From Deltaproteobacteria bacterium (GTDB taxonomy: Bacteria; Desulfobacterota; Desulfobacteria; Desulfobacterales; QNYZ01), in NCBI GenBank assembly GCA_003973265.1, contig QNYZ01000071.1, positions 1-42,526 on the forward strand: 42,526 bases of DNA, written 5' to 3'. The notes under the pieces are model-generated. The model ran no database searches. It saw only the letters and a program-made list of their open reading frames with translations, and was not told the origin of the DNA. Position numbers and translations under genes: made by a program. This document shows, piece by piece, positions 25,324-33,183 of the stretch; the stretch's first letter is position 1, and each line of letters starts with the position of its first letter.

Positions 25324-25844
25324 ATGGGAATTACGATTGTTCAACGCAGCAACCTGAAGCGATCCAAAAAAAATCGACTGTTGCCCTGGTCCTGTCCGGT
25401 GGCGCCATCACGGGAGGCGCCTTTAAGCTCGGGGGATTACAGGCCTTAAACGGGCGGATGCTTAACCGCAATATAGTTGATTTCGACATTTTCGTCGGGA
25501 CCTGCACCGGTTCGTTTTTGACGACTTATTTCGCCAACGGCATTACCACCGACCAGCTGGCCAACAGCTTTGGGGGAAAACAGAGCAGCGTTGATCCCAT
25601 TATGATATCGGAATTTTATTCGCTCAACCTCAAGGATATCCTGACTGCGCCCACCCATATGGCCGAACACCTGGCCACCATGGCGATCAAAGGATCCTTC
25701 GATTTTATCAAAACCAGCAATATACTCCGAAAAGAATTCAGAAAGCGTTTTCTGGCCATGGCCATTCGGCCCGCCTGCGAGAATATTCAGGCATTTGTCC
25801 GTTATTGCCTGTGCCAGGGAAAAAAACGAATCCGACCCTGTTGA
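25324..25844 (+). pseudogene. Patatin-like phospholipase gene, frameshifted
   Basis: The reading MGITIVQRSNLKRSKK runs into an A8 tract (25366-25373) and then shifts frame. The next frame reads ALVLSGGAITGGAFKLGGL, the oxyanion-hole start of patatin-like proteins, and goes on to MAIRPACENIQAF before stopping at 25844. One missing A at the tract restores one frame. The nucleophile elbow is GTCTG rather than G-x-S-x-G, i.e. Cys in place of Ser. It is short for the family and probably also cut at the 3' end. Confidence 0.72.
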
Positions 25845-26000
25845 TTCGGCTGCCCTGATGACCATATTAAGGTAAGAGACCGTACCCGGGGATAACCATG
25901 GTCCTGTGCCGATGATCGGCCACAGATTTCAGGCAGGCGCCCGGCGGCTTTATGAATATCCATGAAAAACCGGAAAAAATCAACACGCGGAGAACGCCCC

Positions 26001-26957
26001 ATGATGAGTCATTTAACGGCCGGATACCGGGAATGGTTCAGACGTGCCACACCGTTCTGGGCGCTTTCCAGAACACCACACCTGCTGCTGGATATAGCCA
26101 CGCCGGTTTCAGGGGCCATCCTGATACGGGGCGGTTTTCCCTCCGCAGGCGTCATGCTGCTGGGACTGGTCACCGCTTTTGCCGGTTATACCGCTGTTTA
26201 TGCATTAAATGATATCGTTGATTTTCGGACAGATACGGAAAAAATAAACGCCCGCGCGCATAACGATTCAAAAGCGTATCTCGATAACGCCATGATCCGG
26301 CACCCCATGGCCGCGGGTGTCATAAGTATTTCCCGGGGCATACTCTGGGCAGGTTTGTGGAGCCTGCTGGCCCTGATCGGGGCCTATCTGTTAAATCCTG
26401 TCTGCGTCTGGATTTTTTCAGGTGGCGTCGGCCTGGAGATCGTCTATTGCCGGCTGTGGAAGGTCACGCCGTTTCGAACGTTTGTAAACGGCATCGTCAA
26501 GGCCTGCGGCCCCTTAGCGGCAGTCTTTGCGGTCAGGAGCGATCCGCCTGTTCTGTTTCTTGTCGTATTATTTTTCTGGGTTTTCTTCTGGGAAATCGGC
26601 GGGCAGAATATCCCGGCGGACTGGGCCGACATTGAAGAAGACCGGCGGTTTCAGGCCCGGACCATTCCGGTGAAATGGGGCATCGACCGTGCTGCCATTA
26701 TCGCCGTGCTGGCCCTGATGCTCTCTTTTCTGTTCAATATCGTTTTATTCTTTGCATCGCCTTTGAACCTGAATGCGATTTTTTTTCTCATCCTTGTCGC
26801 CGTCAATTTCTATTTCCTGTTGCAACCCGTCAATCGGCTTTACAGGGCCAGGAACCGGCAGGCGGCCATCGCGCTGTTTAACCGTGCCAGCTATTATCCC
26901 CTTGCGGTGCTGAGCATAGTCTTCCTGTGGCTGGCGCTATCACGATTCTTTATTTAG
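26001..26957 (+). CDS. UbiA-family prenyltransferase
   Basis: Membrane aromatic prenyltransferase of the UbiA family. The two Asp-rich motifs are NDIVDFRTD (after TM2) and DWADIEEDRRF, the pair that holds Mg-diphosphate, and about nine hydrophobic spans follow the expected topology. The acceptor (quinone, haem or other) cannot be told. ATG at 26001 is preferred for GGAG 9 nt upstream; 25962 would add 13 residues but has no ribosome site. The 3' end overlaps the convergent SafE-like gene by 4 bp. Confidence 0.87.
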   Translation: MMSHLTAGYREWFRRATPFWALSRTPHLLLDIATPVSGAILIRGGFPSAGVMLLGLVTAFAGYTAVYALNDIVDFRTDTEKINARAHNDSKAYLDNAMIRHPMAAGVISISRGILWAGLWSLLALIGAYLLNPVCVWIFSGGVGLEIVYCRLWKVTPFRTFVNGIVKACGPLAAVFAVRSDPPVLFLVVLFFWVFFWEIGGQNIPADWADIEEDRRFQARTIPVKWGIDRAAIIAVLALMLSFLFNIVLFFASPLNLNAIFFLILVAVNFYFLLQPVNRLYRARNRQAAIALFNRASYYPLAVLSIVFLWLALSRFFI

Positions 26958-27646
26958 AACCGGATGGCCTTGATAATAAAACCGACGCCCATTGAAATCA
27001 TTAAAACCGCCCCGAATTTGTAAATAATGGCGCGACTTTTCAACCATCTCATCCCGGCCAGCCGGCCCACCAGCATAAGAGCGGGCACCGTACCGATACC
27101 GAACGCACACATCAGTCCCATGCCGGACAGAATTCCGATAGACAATGCGGAAGCGTCCATACCGACCCGAGCAACACCGATTAATGCAGTGTAGACCGGC
27201 CCGCAGGGTAACAGCCCCAGTAACAGTCCCAGGGGAATAAAGGCCGGCAATGTGGCCCGGTTCAACAACTTCTTAAGACCGCTCGAGATAAAACGGGTTG
27301 GCTGCCAGTGGTCGTAAAAGACGGTTCCCGGAGACAACCAGCCGGTCATGGCCAGCCCCATGGCAATGATTAACAGGCCGGTAAAAATGAATACGCCTTT
27401 CTGGATACCGGCCATCTGGGCGGTAACACCGGTAAAAGAACCGGTTGCCCCCATGATACCGCCCAGTATCGTATAGGTCAGGACGCGGCCGGTATGATAC
27501 AAACCATGCGGCAGATAGCGGTTTCCATCTTTCAAGCTCAAAGAAAAAGACACGACAATCGGACCGCACATGCCGACACAATGCCCGAAGCCAACGGTGA
27601 AACCGGTCACCAGGTAAACAACCGCCAGGGTGTCAGTAGATAACAT
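26954..27646 (-). CDS. SafE/DsbD-like membrane protein with CxxxC motif
   Basis: Polytopic membrane protein of the TauE/SafE or cytochrome-c-biogenesis transmembrane type (PF13386-like). Two Cys motifs, GFGHCVGMCGPIVV in TM1 and LGLLPCGPVYTAL in the second half, mirror the DsbD/CcdA arrangement and the SafE-type copper-handling proteins. About seven TM spans. The ATG at 27646 lies inside the end of the FixH-like gene (14-bp overlap), indicating coupled translation. Likely copper or thiol traffic for an oxidase or cytochrome, but the cargo is not shown by sequence. Confidence 0.78.
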   Translation of the reverse strand: MLSTDTLAVVYLVTGFTVGFGHCVGMCGPIVVSFSLSLKDGNRYLPHGLYHTGRVLTYTILGGIMGATGSFTGVTAQMAGIQKGVFIFTGLLIIAMGLAMTGWLSPGTVFYDHWQPTRFISSGLKKLLNRATLPAFIPLGLLLGLLPCGPVYTALIGVARVGMDASALSIGILSGMGLMCAFGIGTVPALMLVGRLAGMRWLKSRAIIYKFGAVLMISMGVGFIIKAIRF

Positions 27647-28098
27647 CAAAAATAAACTCGGTTTTGCCGATATCCGGTACCGGTACCGTCGCCTTCCAGA
27701 TGCGATGACCACTCGGACATTTAACGATCACGCCTTTTCCCTCATACAGATTCTTCCCAATGGGTTTCATCTTCACCCGATGGGGCCCCATGTTCATACC
27801 CGGCATCCCCAGATCGATATACGGCGGAGATACCGGTGGCTCATAACATCCGGACAGTGCTACGGTAAACACCAGATCCGTCATGGCCTGAATCGGTTTC
27901 GGCGTTATATTGAGGCGAATGTCCATATCACCGATACGATCCGTGCAGGCTTCGGTCTGCACGGCACAATTGATCAATTTCCGGTAACCGTTACCGGCAT
28001 GGAGCATCAGGGGCGGATACCATCCGATCAAAATAATGATCGGTAAAAGCAAAAAAAAACCGAACAGGAAAACAGCTGAATCGCCCGATACGCATCAT
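27633..28098 (-). CDS. FixH/YtkA-like protein (start restored across a homopolymer shift)
   Basis: The C-terminal part has the FixH/YtkA block DLGMPGMNMGPHRVKMKPIG with its Met/His-rich metal-like motif. As written, the frame opens only at a TTG (28052). A natural start is at 28098: ATGATG preceded by GGAG 5 nt upstream, giving an N-terminal membrane anchor MMRIGRFSCFPVRFF then LLLPIIILIGW. The frames join only if the A9 tract at 28051-28059 is read as A8. FixH-like proteins attend copper assembly of cbb3-type oxidases; the gene overlaps the SafE-like gene, which supports a shared copper role. Confidence 0.65.
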
Positions 28099-28210
28099 CC
28101 GATCTCCGTTGCGACAGGGTTATTACCTGCAAATATCGCTTTTCCGAATCCACGGGCACGGGCTGATTCAGGGTCATAACGGGCAGGTTGTCGATTTAAA
28201 GCCAAAATGC

Positions 28211-29347
28211 CTATTGTTTTTTGACTACCAGGCTGCCGATGGAATACCCGGCGCCAAAAGAGCAGATAACGCCCATATCCCCCGGTTCCAAATCCTGTTG
28301 ATAGAGATAAAAAGCGATCAACGATCCAGCCGATGCCGTGTTGGCATAGCGGTCCAGTACCACCGGCACCTCGTCAAAGGTGGCCTTCCGCCCCAGCAGT
28401 TTACCGGAAATCAACAGATTCATACTGAGATTGGCCTGGTGAATCCACCAGCGCCGGATATCGGTCGTGGCCAGGTTATGCCGGGCCAGATGATCTTGAA
28501 GATGTGAAATGGCCATGGGACAGACCTCTTTAAAAACCCGGCGGCCATTTTGATGAAACAGTTTATCCGGCCCAAATGGATCCACATCACTGGCCCGGCT
28601 CACGTAACCAAAATTGGAACGAACGTTGCTGGAAAATTTCGTCTTTGCGCGGGTACTGAGGATTTCATAACTGTGTGAGGCCCTGCAGTTGTCGGCGCGC
28701 TCGATGATCGTGGCCGTGGCCACATCTCCAAAAATAAAGTGGCTGTCCCGGTCGCAGTAATTAATCTGCGGCGACGTCAGTTCCGGGTTAATGGTCAGCA
28801 CGCAGCGCGCGGTCCCGGCCGCCACCATCTCGTAGGCCCGGTGCAGGGAAAACGTGGCCGCCGAACAGGCCACCAGCATGTCAAACCCAAACCCGTCAAT
28901 GCCCAGGGCATTCTGAACTTCGATGGCAATCGCCGGATACGCACGCTGGGTATAGGCGCAGGACACGATCACCGCATCGATATCGGCAGCCGTTTTGCCG
29001 GCGGTCTCCATGGCCTCACGCGCCGCATGGATCGCCATTTCAGCCTGATCGGAAAGGGCGGTTTCCGGTCGCTCTGGAATACGGGGACGCATTCGTGCCG
29101 GGTCAAGAATGCCATCTTTTATATAAACATGGCGCTGCTTGATACCGGAGGCTTTTTCGATGAATTCCGCCGAAGACATGGCCTTGGGTTCCCGCTCTCC
29201 TGCCCTGATGGCCGCCGCATGACGGGTGTTGTATTCCCCGGCCCAGGCGTTATAGGCCGCAACCAGTTCGTCGTTCGTAACAATATATTCAGGGGTCCAT
29301 AACCCGCTGCCACTGATGACAACCGAAGTTGATGCTGAGTTTGGCAT
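28211..29347 (-). CDS. 3-oxoacyl-ACP synthase III (FabH-like)
   Basis: KAS III thiolase-fold enzyme, 378 residues, longer than E. coli FabH (317). The catalytic triad is visible: Cys161 in LVACSAATF, His303 in WWIHQANLS and Asn336 in ANTASAGS. The N-terminal region SGLWTPEYIVTNDEL and EKASGIKQRHV also fits. It would condense an acyl-CoA (or acyl-ACP) with malonyl-ACP, starting a fatty acid or secondary metabolite chain. No acyl-carrier protein or other fab gene is adjacent, so its pathway is unclear. AAGGA precedes the ATG. Confidence 0.9.
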   Translation of the reverse strand: MPNSASTSVVISGSGLWTPEYIVTNDELVAAYNAWAGEYNTRHAAAIRAGEREPKAMSSAEFIEKASGIKQRHVYIKDGILDPARMRPRIPERPETALSDQAEMAIHAAREAMETAGKTAADIDAVIVSCAYTQRAYPAIAIEVQNALGIDGFGFDMLVACSAATFSLHRAYEMVAAGTARCVLTINPELTSPQINYCDRDSHFIFGDVATATIIERADNCRASHSYEILSTRAKTKFSSNVRSNFGYVSRASDVDPFGPDKLFHQNGRRVFKEVCPMAISHLQDHLARHNLATTDIRRWWIHQANLSMNLLISGKLLGRKATFDEVPVVLDRYANTASAGSLIAFYLYQQDLEPGDMGVICSFGAGYSIGSLVVKKQ

Positions 29348-29544
29348 ATTTATCCTTTTTTTCTTTACTAATCCATTGATCCATTAGAGCTGTCTGCCGG
29401 TGCCGCCAGTTTCGGACTCATCCAGCAAACCCGATCCTATTTAACTCGCAATCCTGATAAAAATCAATGTTCATTTCCTGCCATGCAGCGTGTCCGCTTA
29501 AAACCCCCTTCGTTTAAGCGGATACGGTAACGACTTCCCGGATA

Positions 29545-30288
29545 CTAAAATGGCCAGACTCGTGGAATGAGCAGGGTCGATGCAACAACAAACAGATTCA
29601 GGGGGATTCCCAGCTTCAGGTAATCCGTAAATGTGTAACCGCCGGGCCCGAAGACCATCAGGTTGGTCTGGTATTCCAAGGGAGTGGCAATACATGCACT
29701 GGCGCCGAAGCAGATCCCCACGATAAAGGGCTTGGGGTCAACGCCAATATAACCAAGCTCGAACACCGATAACCCATCATGGCCGTAACTGACGCTGAGA
29801 TCGCTGATGATGATATTGGTCGAAGTTCCAATAAGGGTGCAGGTCCCCGCAAGTATAGACGCATAGGAGACCGGAATCAGGTAGCTGGACGGACTGAGAT
29901 CGAACTTGCAGCACATGGTCATGACGACCGGTATAAAGAGGATCACCACCGGCGTATTGTTGATAAATGCGGAGGCCAGAGCCACGGAAATAAGGATGAT
30001 CAATAAAGCAGGTTTGGGGTTTCCCCTGGCAAACCGGATAATTTTTCTACCGAGAAATTCGACCCCGCCGGTGCGGATCATTCCCTTTGACACGACAAAC
30101 GTCGCCCCGACGGTAATAACAGCGGGGTTGGCAAATCCTGCCACCGCTTCTTTGGGGGTAAGTATCCTGCTGACCACGAGTACGACCATGATACCGATTG
30201 CCGTAAGATCTACGGAAATGACCTCGGTAACGAGAAGATAGAGGGTCACCAGCAATATTGTTGAGATAATCCAGATATCCTTGAAGAT
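29545..30288 (-). pseudogene. SLC13-type transporter with internal deletion
   Basis: The N-terminal third of an SLC13/CitT permease is clear (GFANPAVITVGATFVVSKGM, AFINNTPVVILFIPVV, GTCTLIGTSTNIIISD). It is then joined directly to the C-terminal end (CIATPLEYQTNLMVFGPGGY, KLGIPLNLFVVA, LIPRVWPF). The middle of the protein, including the usual paired TrkA_C domains and several TM spans of a roughly 590-residue chain, is missing in frame. No ATG exists in the open 5' part; the TAG at 30288 bounds it, and TTG at 30255 is the first start. Almost certainly non-functional. Confidence 0.75.
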
Positions 30289-30587
30289 CTACCTTAAATG
30301 AATCGTTTTATTATTGTAGTGATCCTGCCAGGATTGTCCAGCTTCCATCAGCAATTCTTTAGAAAAATGGAAAAAATTATTTCTGAAAAAACAAGTGATC
30401 TTCAACCGATTCATCGGGCCATAGACAAGTGCGCCTGTTTCATCATTTTTTTAAATCGTTGGTCAAAATGAGAAATATCCGGTTCGTTTGCTATCGAGTC
30501 GTTGAAGATATATTCGAATGGATCGGGCGGGATCTGTTTCTTGAAATGGAACGGAAATAATACACCCTGGCAATAAGAGGAAGACTC
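30289..30587. other. Gene-poor stretch at the start of the IS-rich region
   Basis: About 300 bp with no supported gene. A 30-codon ORF (30468-30560) is open but unrecognised. The stretch runs into the transposase-start fragment. Confidence 0.5.
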
Positions 30588-30656
30588 ATGTCAAAGAAAC
30601 GTAAAAAGTACCCATCGGAACTAAAAGTTCAAATTATTAAAAAAAAATCTGGTTGA
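30588..30656 (+). pseudogene. Transposase N-terminal fragment (IS3-like OrfA)
   Basis: MSKKRKKYPSELKVQIIKKK then stop. The start resembles OrfA of IS3-type elements (MSK-K-K-Y-[ST]-x-E-[FL]-K). The reading breaks at an A9 tract, with no continuation of the helix-turn-helix afterwards, so only the first 20 codons survive. Confidence 0.5.
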
Positions 30657-30699
30657 TCGGCGATTGACAGAATTTGGCAGAACTCGTAAGATCAGCCCT

Positions 30700-30757
30700 A
30701 TCCGGTGAAACGGAGGCAGACTCTGCTGGAAAGCAGCCTGCCGAGGGATAACCGGAT
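30700..30757 (+). ncRNA. Candidate structured RNA (nested helices with GGAA tetraloop)
   Basis: ATCCGGT (30700-30706) pairs with ACCGGAT (30751-30757), GGCAG (30715-30719) with CTGCC (30738-30742), and CTGCT (30723-30727) with AGCAG (30732-30736) around a GGAA loop. The three helices are coaxial with purine-rich internal loops, unlike a terminator. No family was recognised; it may also be part of a dead mobile element. The rest of 30657-30956 shows no gene. Confidence 0.25.
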
Positions 30758-30956
30758 GCAGGTGGCACTGAATGATACCCCGGAGGGAAATAGCGGACTT
30801 ATTTCACGATTCCTCTCCACTCCAATTTGTAACATTCAAGCTTTCCTGCCCATACCTGAAAAATCCAATATAATTGGCGCGCGATGCGCACCCTTTTATG
30901 TTTTTTTGCAGCTTATTTTAAATCCGGAATTCTCCAATTTTCGCTGAACCAAAACA

Positions 30957-31358
30957 TTACAATCTAACCTTATTCGTTGAGAGTAAATTAACTTTAATCC
31001 ATTCATCTGCTTCTTGTCTTTCCCTGAAGCTTTTAAATAACCACCCAGATTTTTCCACGTGAACGTGAAACATATTTGCTATACCATATTCTAAATCAGT
31101 TTTAGATACAAGAATGTGAGCTAATGAACTATTTGTTTTAGATGCATCGATACATAATCTTGCTAATAGTTGAACTTGTTCATTTGAGAGATTGTAATTG
31201 GTAACCAATGAGCGATCGATTAACCAATATTTTAGATTTGGAAATATATCACTGTTGAATAATTCTTTTATTTTACTTAATATTTCATCGGCGGAGAATT
31301 CGCCTGATAAAGTAAAAATAATACCGGTATTATCATCAGTAATAGTGACATCTATCAT
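30957..31358 (-). CDS. STAS/SpoIIAA-like protein
   Basis: 133 residues, A/T-rich gene. The layout (beta start MIDVTITDDNTGIIFTLSGE, charged middle, C-terminal helix RERQEADEWIKVNL) resembles SpoIIAA-like/STAS-type proteins in which a FRxREEAxxWL helix closes the fold. Function unknown; relatives bind lipid or partner proteins. TAGGAG lies 7 nt before the ATG. It is 86 bp downstream of a GC-rich cyclase-like gene on the same strand, yet its base composition is very different, so a joint operon is uncertain. Confidence 0.5.
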   Translation of the reverse strand: MIDVTITDDNTGIIFTLSGEFSADEILSKIKELFNSDIFPNLKYWLIDRSLVTNYNLSNEQVQLLARLCIDASKTNSSLAHILVSKTDLEYGIANMFHVHVEKSGWLFKSFRERQEADEWIKVNLLSTNKVRL

Positions 31359-31444
31359 TGGTATCTCCTAACTCGGCGGATGACCGGCGGGGAAACTGCA
31401 GAGCGAAGCGGCGCAGTTTTCTCCGTCCGTGTCCATCCTTCTTA

Positions 31445-32245
31445 TTACGCCTCCGTGTCTCCCTGGCCGAACCAGAGCAGAGATCTCGAAGACAGGTACT
31501 CAGTGAGAAGCAGGTACCGCGTGACCAACTTGGGATTCTTGGCCTTCCGGTCGGTTTCTCTCTGCTTCCAGACAAACTCCTCCACGCGGCCGAGGATCTC
31601 CTCGTCTATCGTGTCACGAAAGACTGCCTTGACGCCTTCTCCGAGGTAGTCTACGATCAGATGCCCGTCCGTATCTTCTCCGAGGAAGCTCAACGAGCTC
31701 TCTGCTGACTTCTTCCAGAACGAGTCGACTATCCCCTCTTCTGCCTTTTGCGCGCCTTGGACAAGATAGTCGCGCAGGGAGTTCCCAACCACAATGCGAG
31801 GATACTGAGCTACAGAACTTTCGAGTTTGTAGGCTTTGGCGACCGCGGGACCATAGAGCTCCCCAGGATACAGCTTCATGCCGACTCCCACATCGATGCC
31901 TCCGTGTATCGGCTTGCCTTTCGCGAGACTCATAAGCATCAACGACGCGCATGCCAAAAGCATGCTGCCCACGCCCACCACTGGGCAGAACCGGTCTCTG
32001 CGCGCAAGTGAGCTGAACACGACGAAACCATCCGAGAGCCGTTTGTGCTTCAACTCCCAGGCTGTCATCTGGTCCAAGACCTCTTTGATCGGCTCAGGGA
32101 AGGACTGCCGCGGCTTTACGGTTGCGTCGAGGACCCGTCGAAGGGAACGGTTCAGACCGCGCATTGCCTCCCTTTGCCCCAGCAGGTCGATGAAGGCGAC
32201 CGCGTAGTAGCACGCGAATAGATCGTGATTGGGTTGATCTTCCAT
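31445..32245 (-). CDS. Nucleotidyl-cyclase-fold protein, uncharacterised
   Basis: 266 residues. Two Asp positions typical of class III nucleotidyl cyclase/palm folds are visible: Asp20 in AVAFIDLLGQRE and Asp72 in RLSDGFVVFSS. These are followed by HGGIDVGVGM and GELYGPAVAKAYKLES with YPRIVV, a pattern of uncharacterised cyclase-like proteins found in mobile and defence contexts. No adenine-selecting or guanine-selecting residues can be named. No effector gene sits beside it. GC-rich, unlike its flanks, which suggests import. No good ribosome site precedes the ATG. Confidence 0.5.
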   Translation of the reverse strand: MEDQPNHDLFACYYAVAFIDLLGQREAMRGLNRSLRRVLDATVKPRQSFPEPIKEVLDQMTAWELKHKRLSDGFVVFSSLARRDRFCPVVGVGSMLLACASLMLMSLAKGKPIHGGIDVGVGMKLYPGELYGPAVAKAYKLESSVAQYPRIVVGNSLRDYLVQGAQKAEEGIVDSFWKKSAESSLSFLGEDTDGHLIVDYLGEGVKAVFRDTIDEEILGRVEEFVWKQRETDRKAKNPKLVTRYLLLTEYLSSRSLLWFGQGDTEA

Positions 32246-32418
32246 AAGATGTAACGACCGGTATCACCTGACCCAAGCAGATTTACCGACCAACTTCTGA
32301 AAAATGACAAAGGTTAGATTTATCAAGATATTATCCATAATCCCCGCCGTGCTTGGGGGCAGGTGAATACCATTGATATTAGTTATGGTCTTGCCGGAAG
32401 ACCGACAAGATGAACATG

Positions 32419-33079
32419 CTGTTCTTTGACAGTTGTTCACTATGTTTGTCTGTAAGTTACTGTAATCTTTAATAGCAGTATTGCCTGAGCGCCAAACGGT
32501 AGTGCCAACAAATGAGGATATATTGTTTGACATATAAGGGTTATAGCGCCTATATCGGGGGTGTCTCAAAGAAAGCATCCCCATGTTCGCACGCGTCAAA
32601 AAATCCGGAAAATACCAGTACCTGCAGATCGTCGAAAACCGCAAAGTCAAAGGAAAAGTCAAGCAGCATCTGATTAGCACCATCGGCCAAAGGGGTTTTT
32701 CCAAAGACCACCAATGCGACGAGAACATCCGGGGCCACGTGTTCTGCAGCTTTCTGGCCCTGGTCCTGCGAAAAGAACTGGAGCGGCGCCTGAACCATGC
32801 CGGTCATGTATTCGAGTGGTCCGACATCAAGCGGGATCTTAGAGCCCTGCAGACGGTCACCATCGAAGAAAATGAAAAACGCTTCGCCATTCGGACCGAG
32901 TGCCAGGGAAACTGCGGCAAGATCTTTCAGGCGGTCAGAGTAGTACTGCCGCCGACAATCCGCGAGATTGCATGAAAGCAAAACCACCCCGAAACAGCTG
33001 CGGTAGTGCCAAGAGCAAATTTTGATCTCGTAGCACCTTGTTTTTACAGTGTATTAAAAAAACAACTGTCAAAGAACAG
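32419..33079. mobile_element. Internally deleted IS1634-type element with 19-bp inverted ends
   Basis: CTGTTCTTTGACAGTTGTT (32419-32437) is matched perfectly in inverse orientation at 33061-33079. The 661-bp unit holds a shortened transposase gene on the plus strand. This is the size of a non-autonomous deletion derivative. Target-site duplications were not identified, and the true tips may be a few bases outside. Between the left repeat and 32582 nothing else was found. Confidence 0.6.
32583..32975 (+). pseudogene. IS1634-family transposase, internal deletion
   Basis: The first 36 codons match the start of these transposases (MFARVKKSGKYQYLQIVENR, VKGKVKQHLISTIGQ). The next part is the C-terminal end (RGHVFCSFLALVLRKELE, WSDIKRDLRALQ, RTECQGNCGKIFQAV, PPTIRE). 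The central catalytic DDE core of a roughly 550-600 residue protein is missing, so it cannot transpose on its own. The ORF is intact, 130 codons, so the deletion was in frame. Confidence 0.75.
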
Positions 33080-33183
33080 ACATGCTAAACTGCGACGATG
33101 CAGACAAGCTGTCCGTGCTCCGACGAGCAATTTGGGACCCATTCTCGCACGGACACCTTATCTGCTCAGTGCCATCGCTGGCA

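Noticed and set aside
28739..29302. 187-codon antisense ORF inside the KAS III gene
   Set aside because: Shadow frame; the active-site triad on the other strand is decisive.
30468..30560. 30-codon ORF before the transposase fragment
   Set aside because: Open and with a coding-like look, but no family, no ribosome site, and in decayed DNA.
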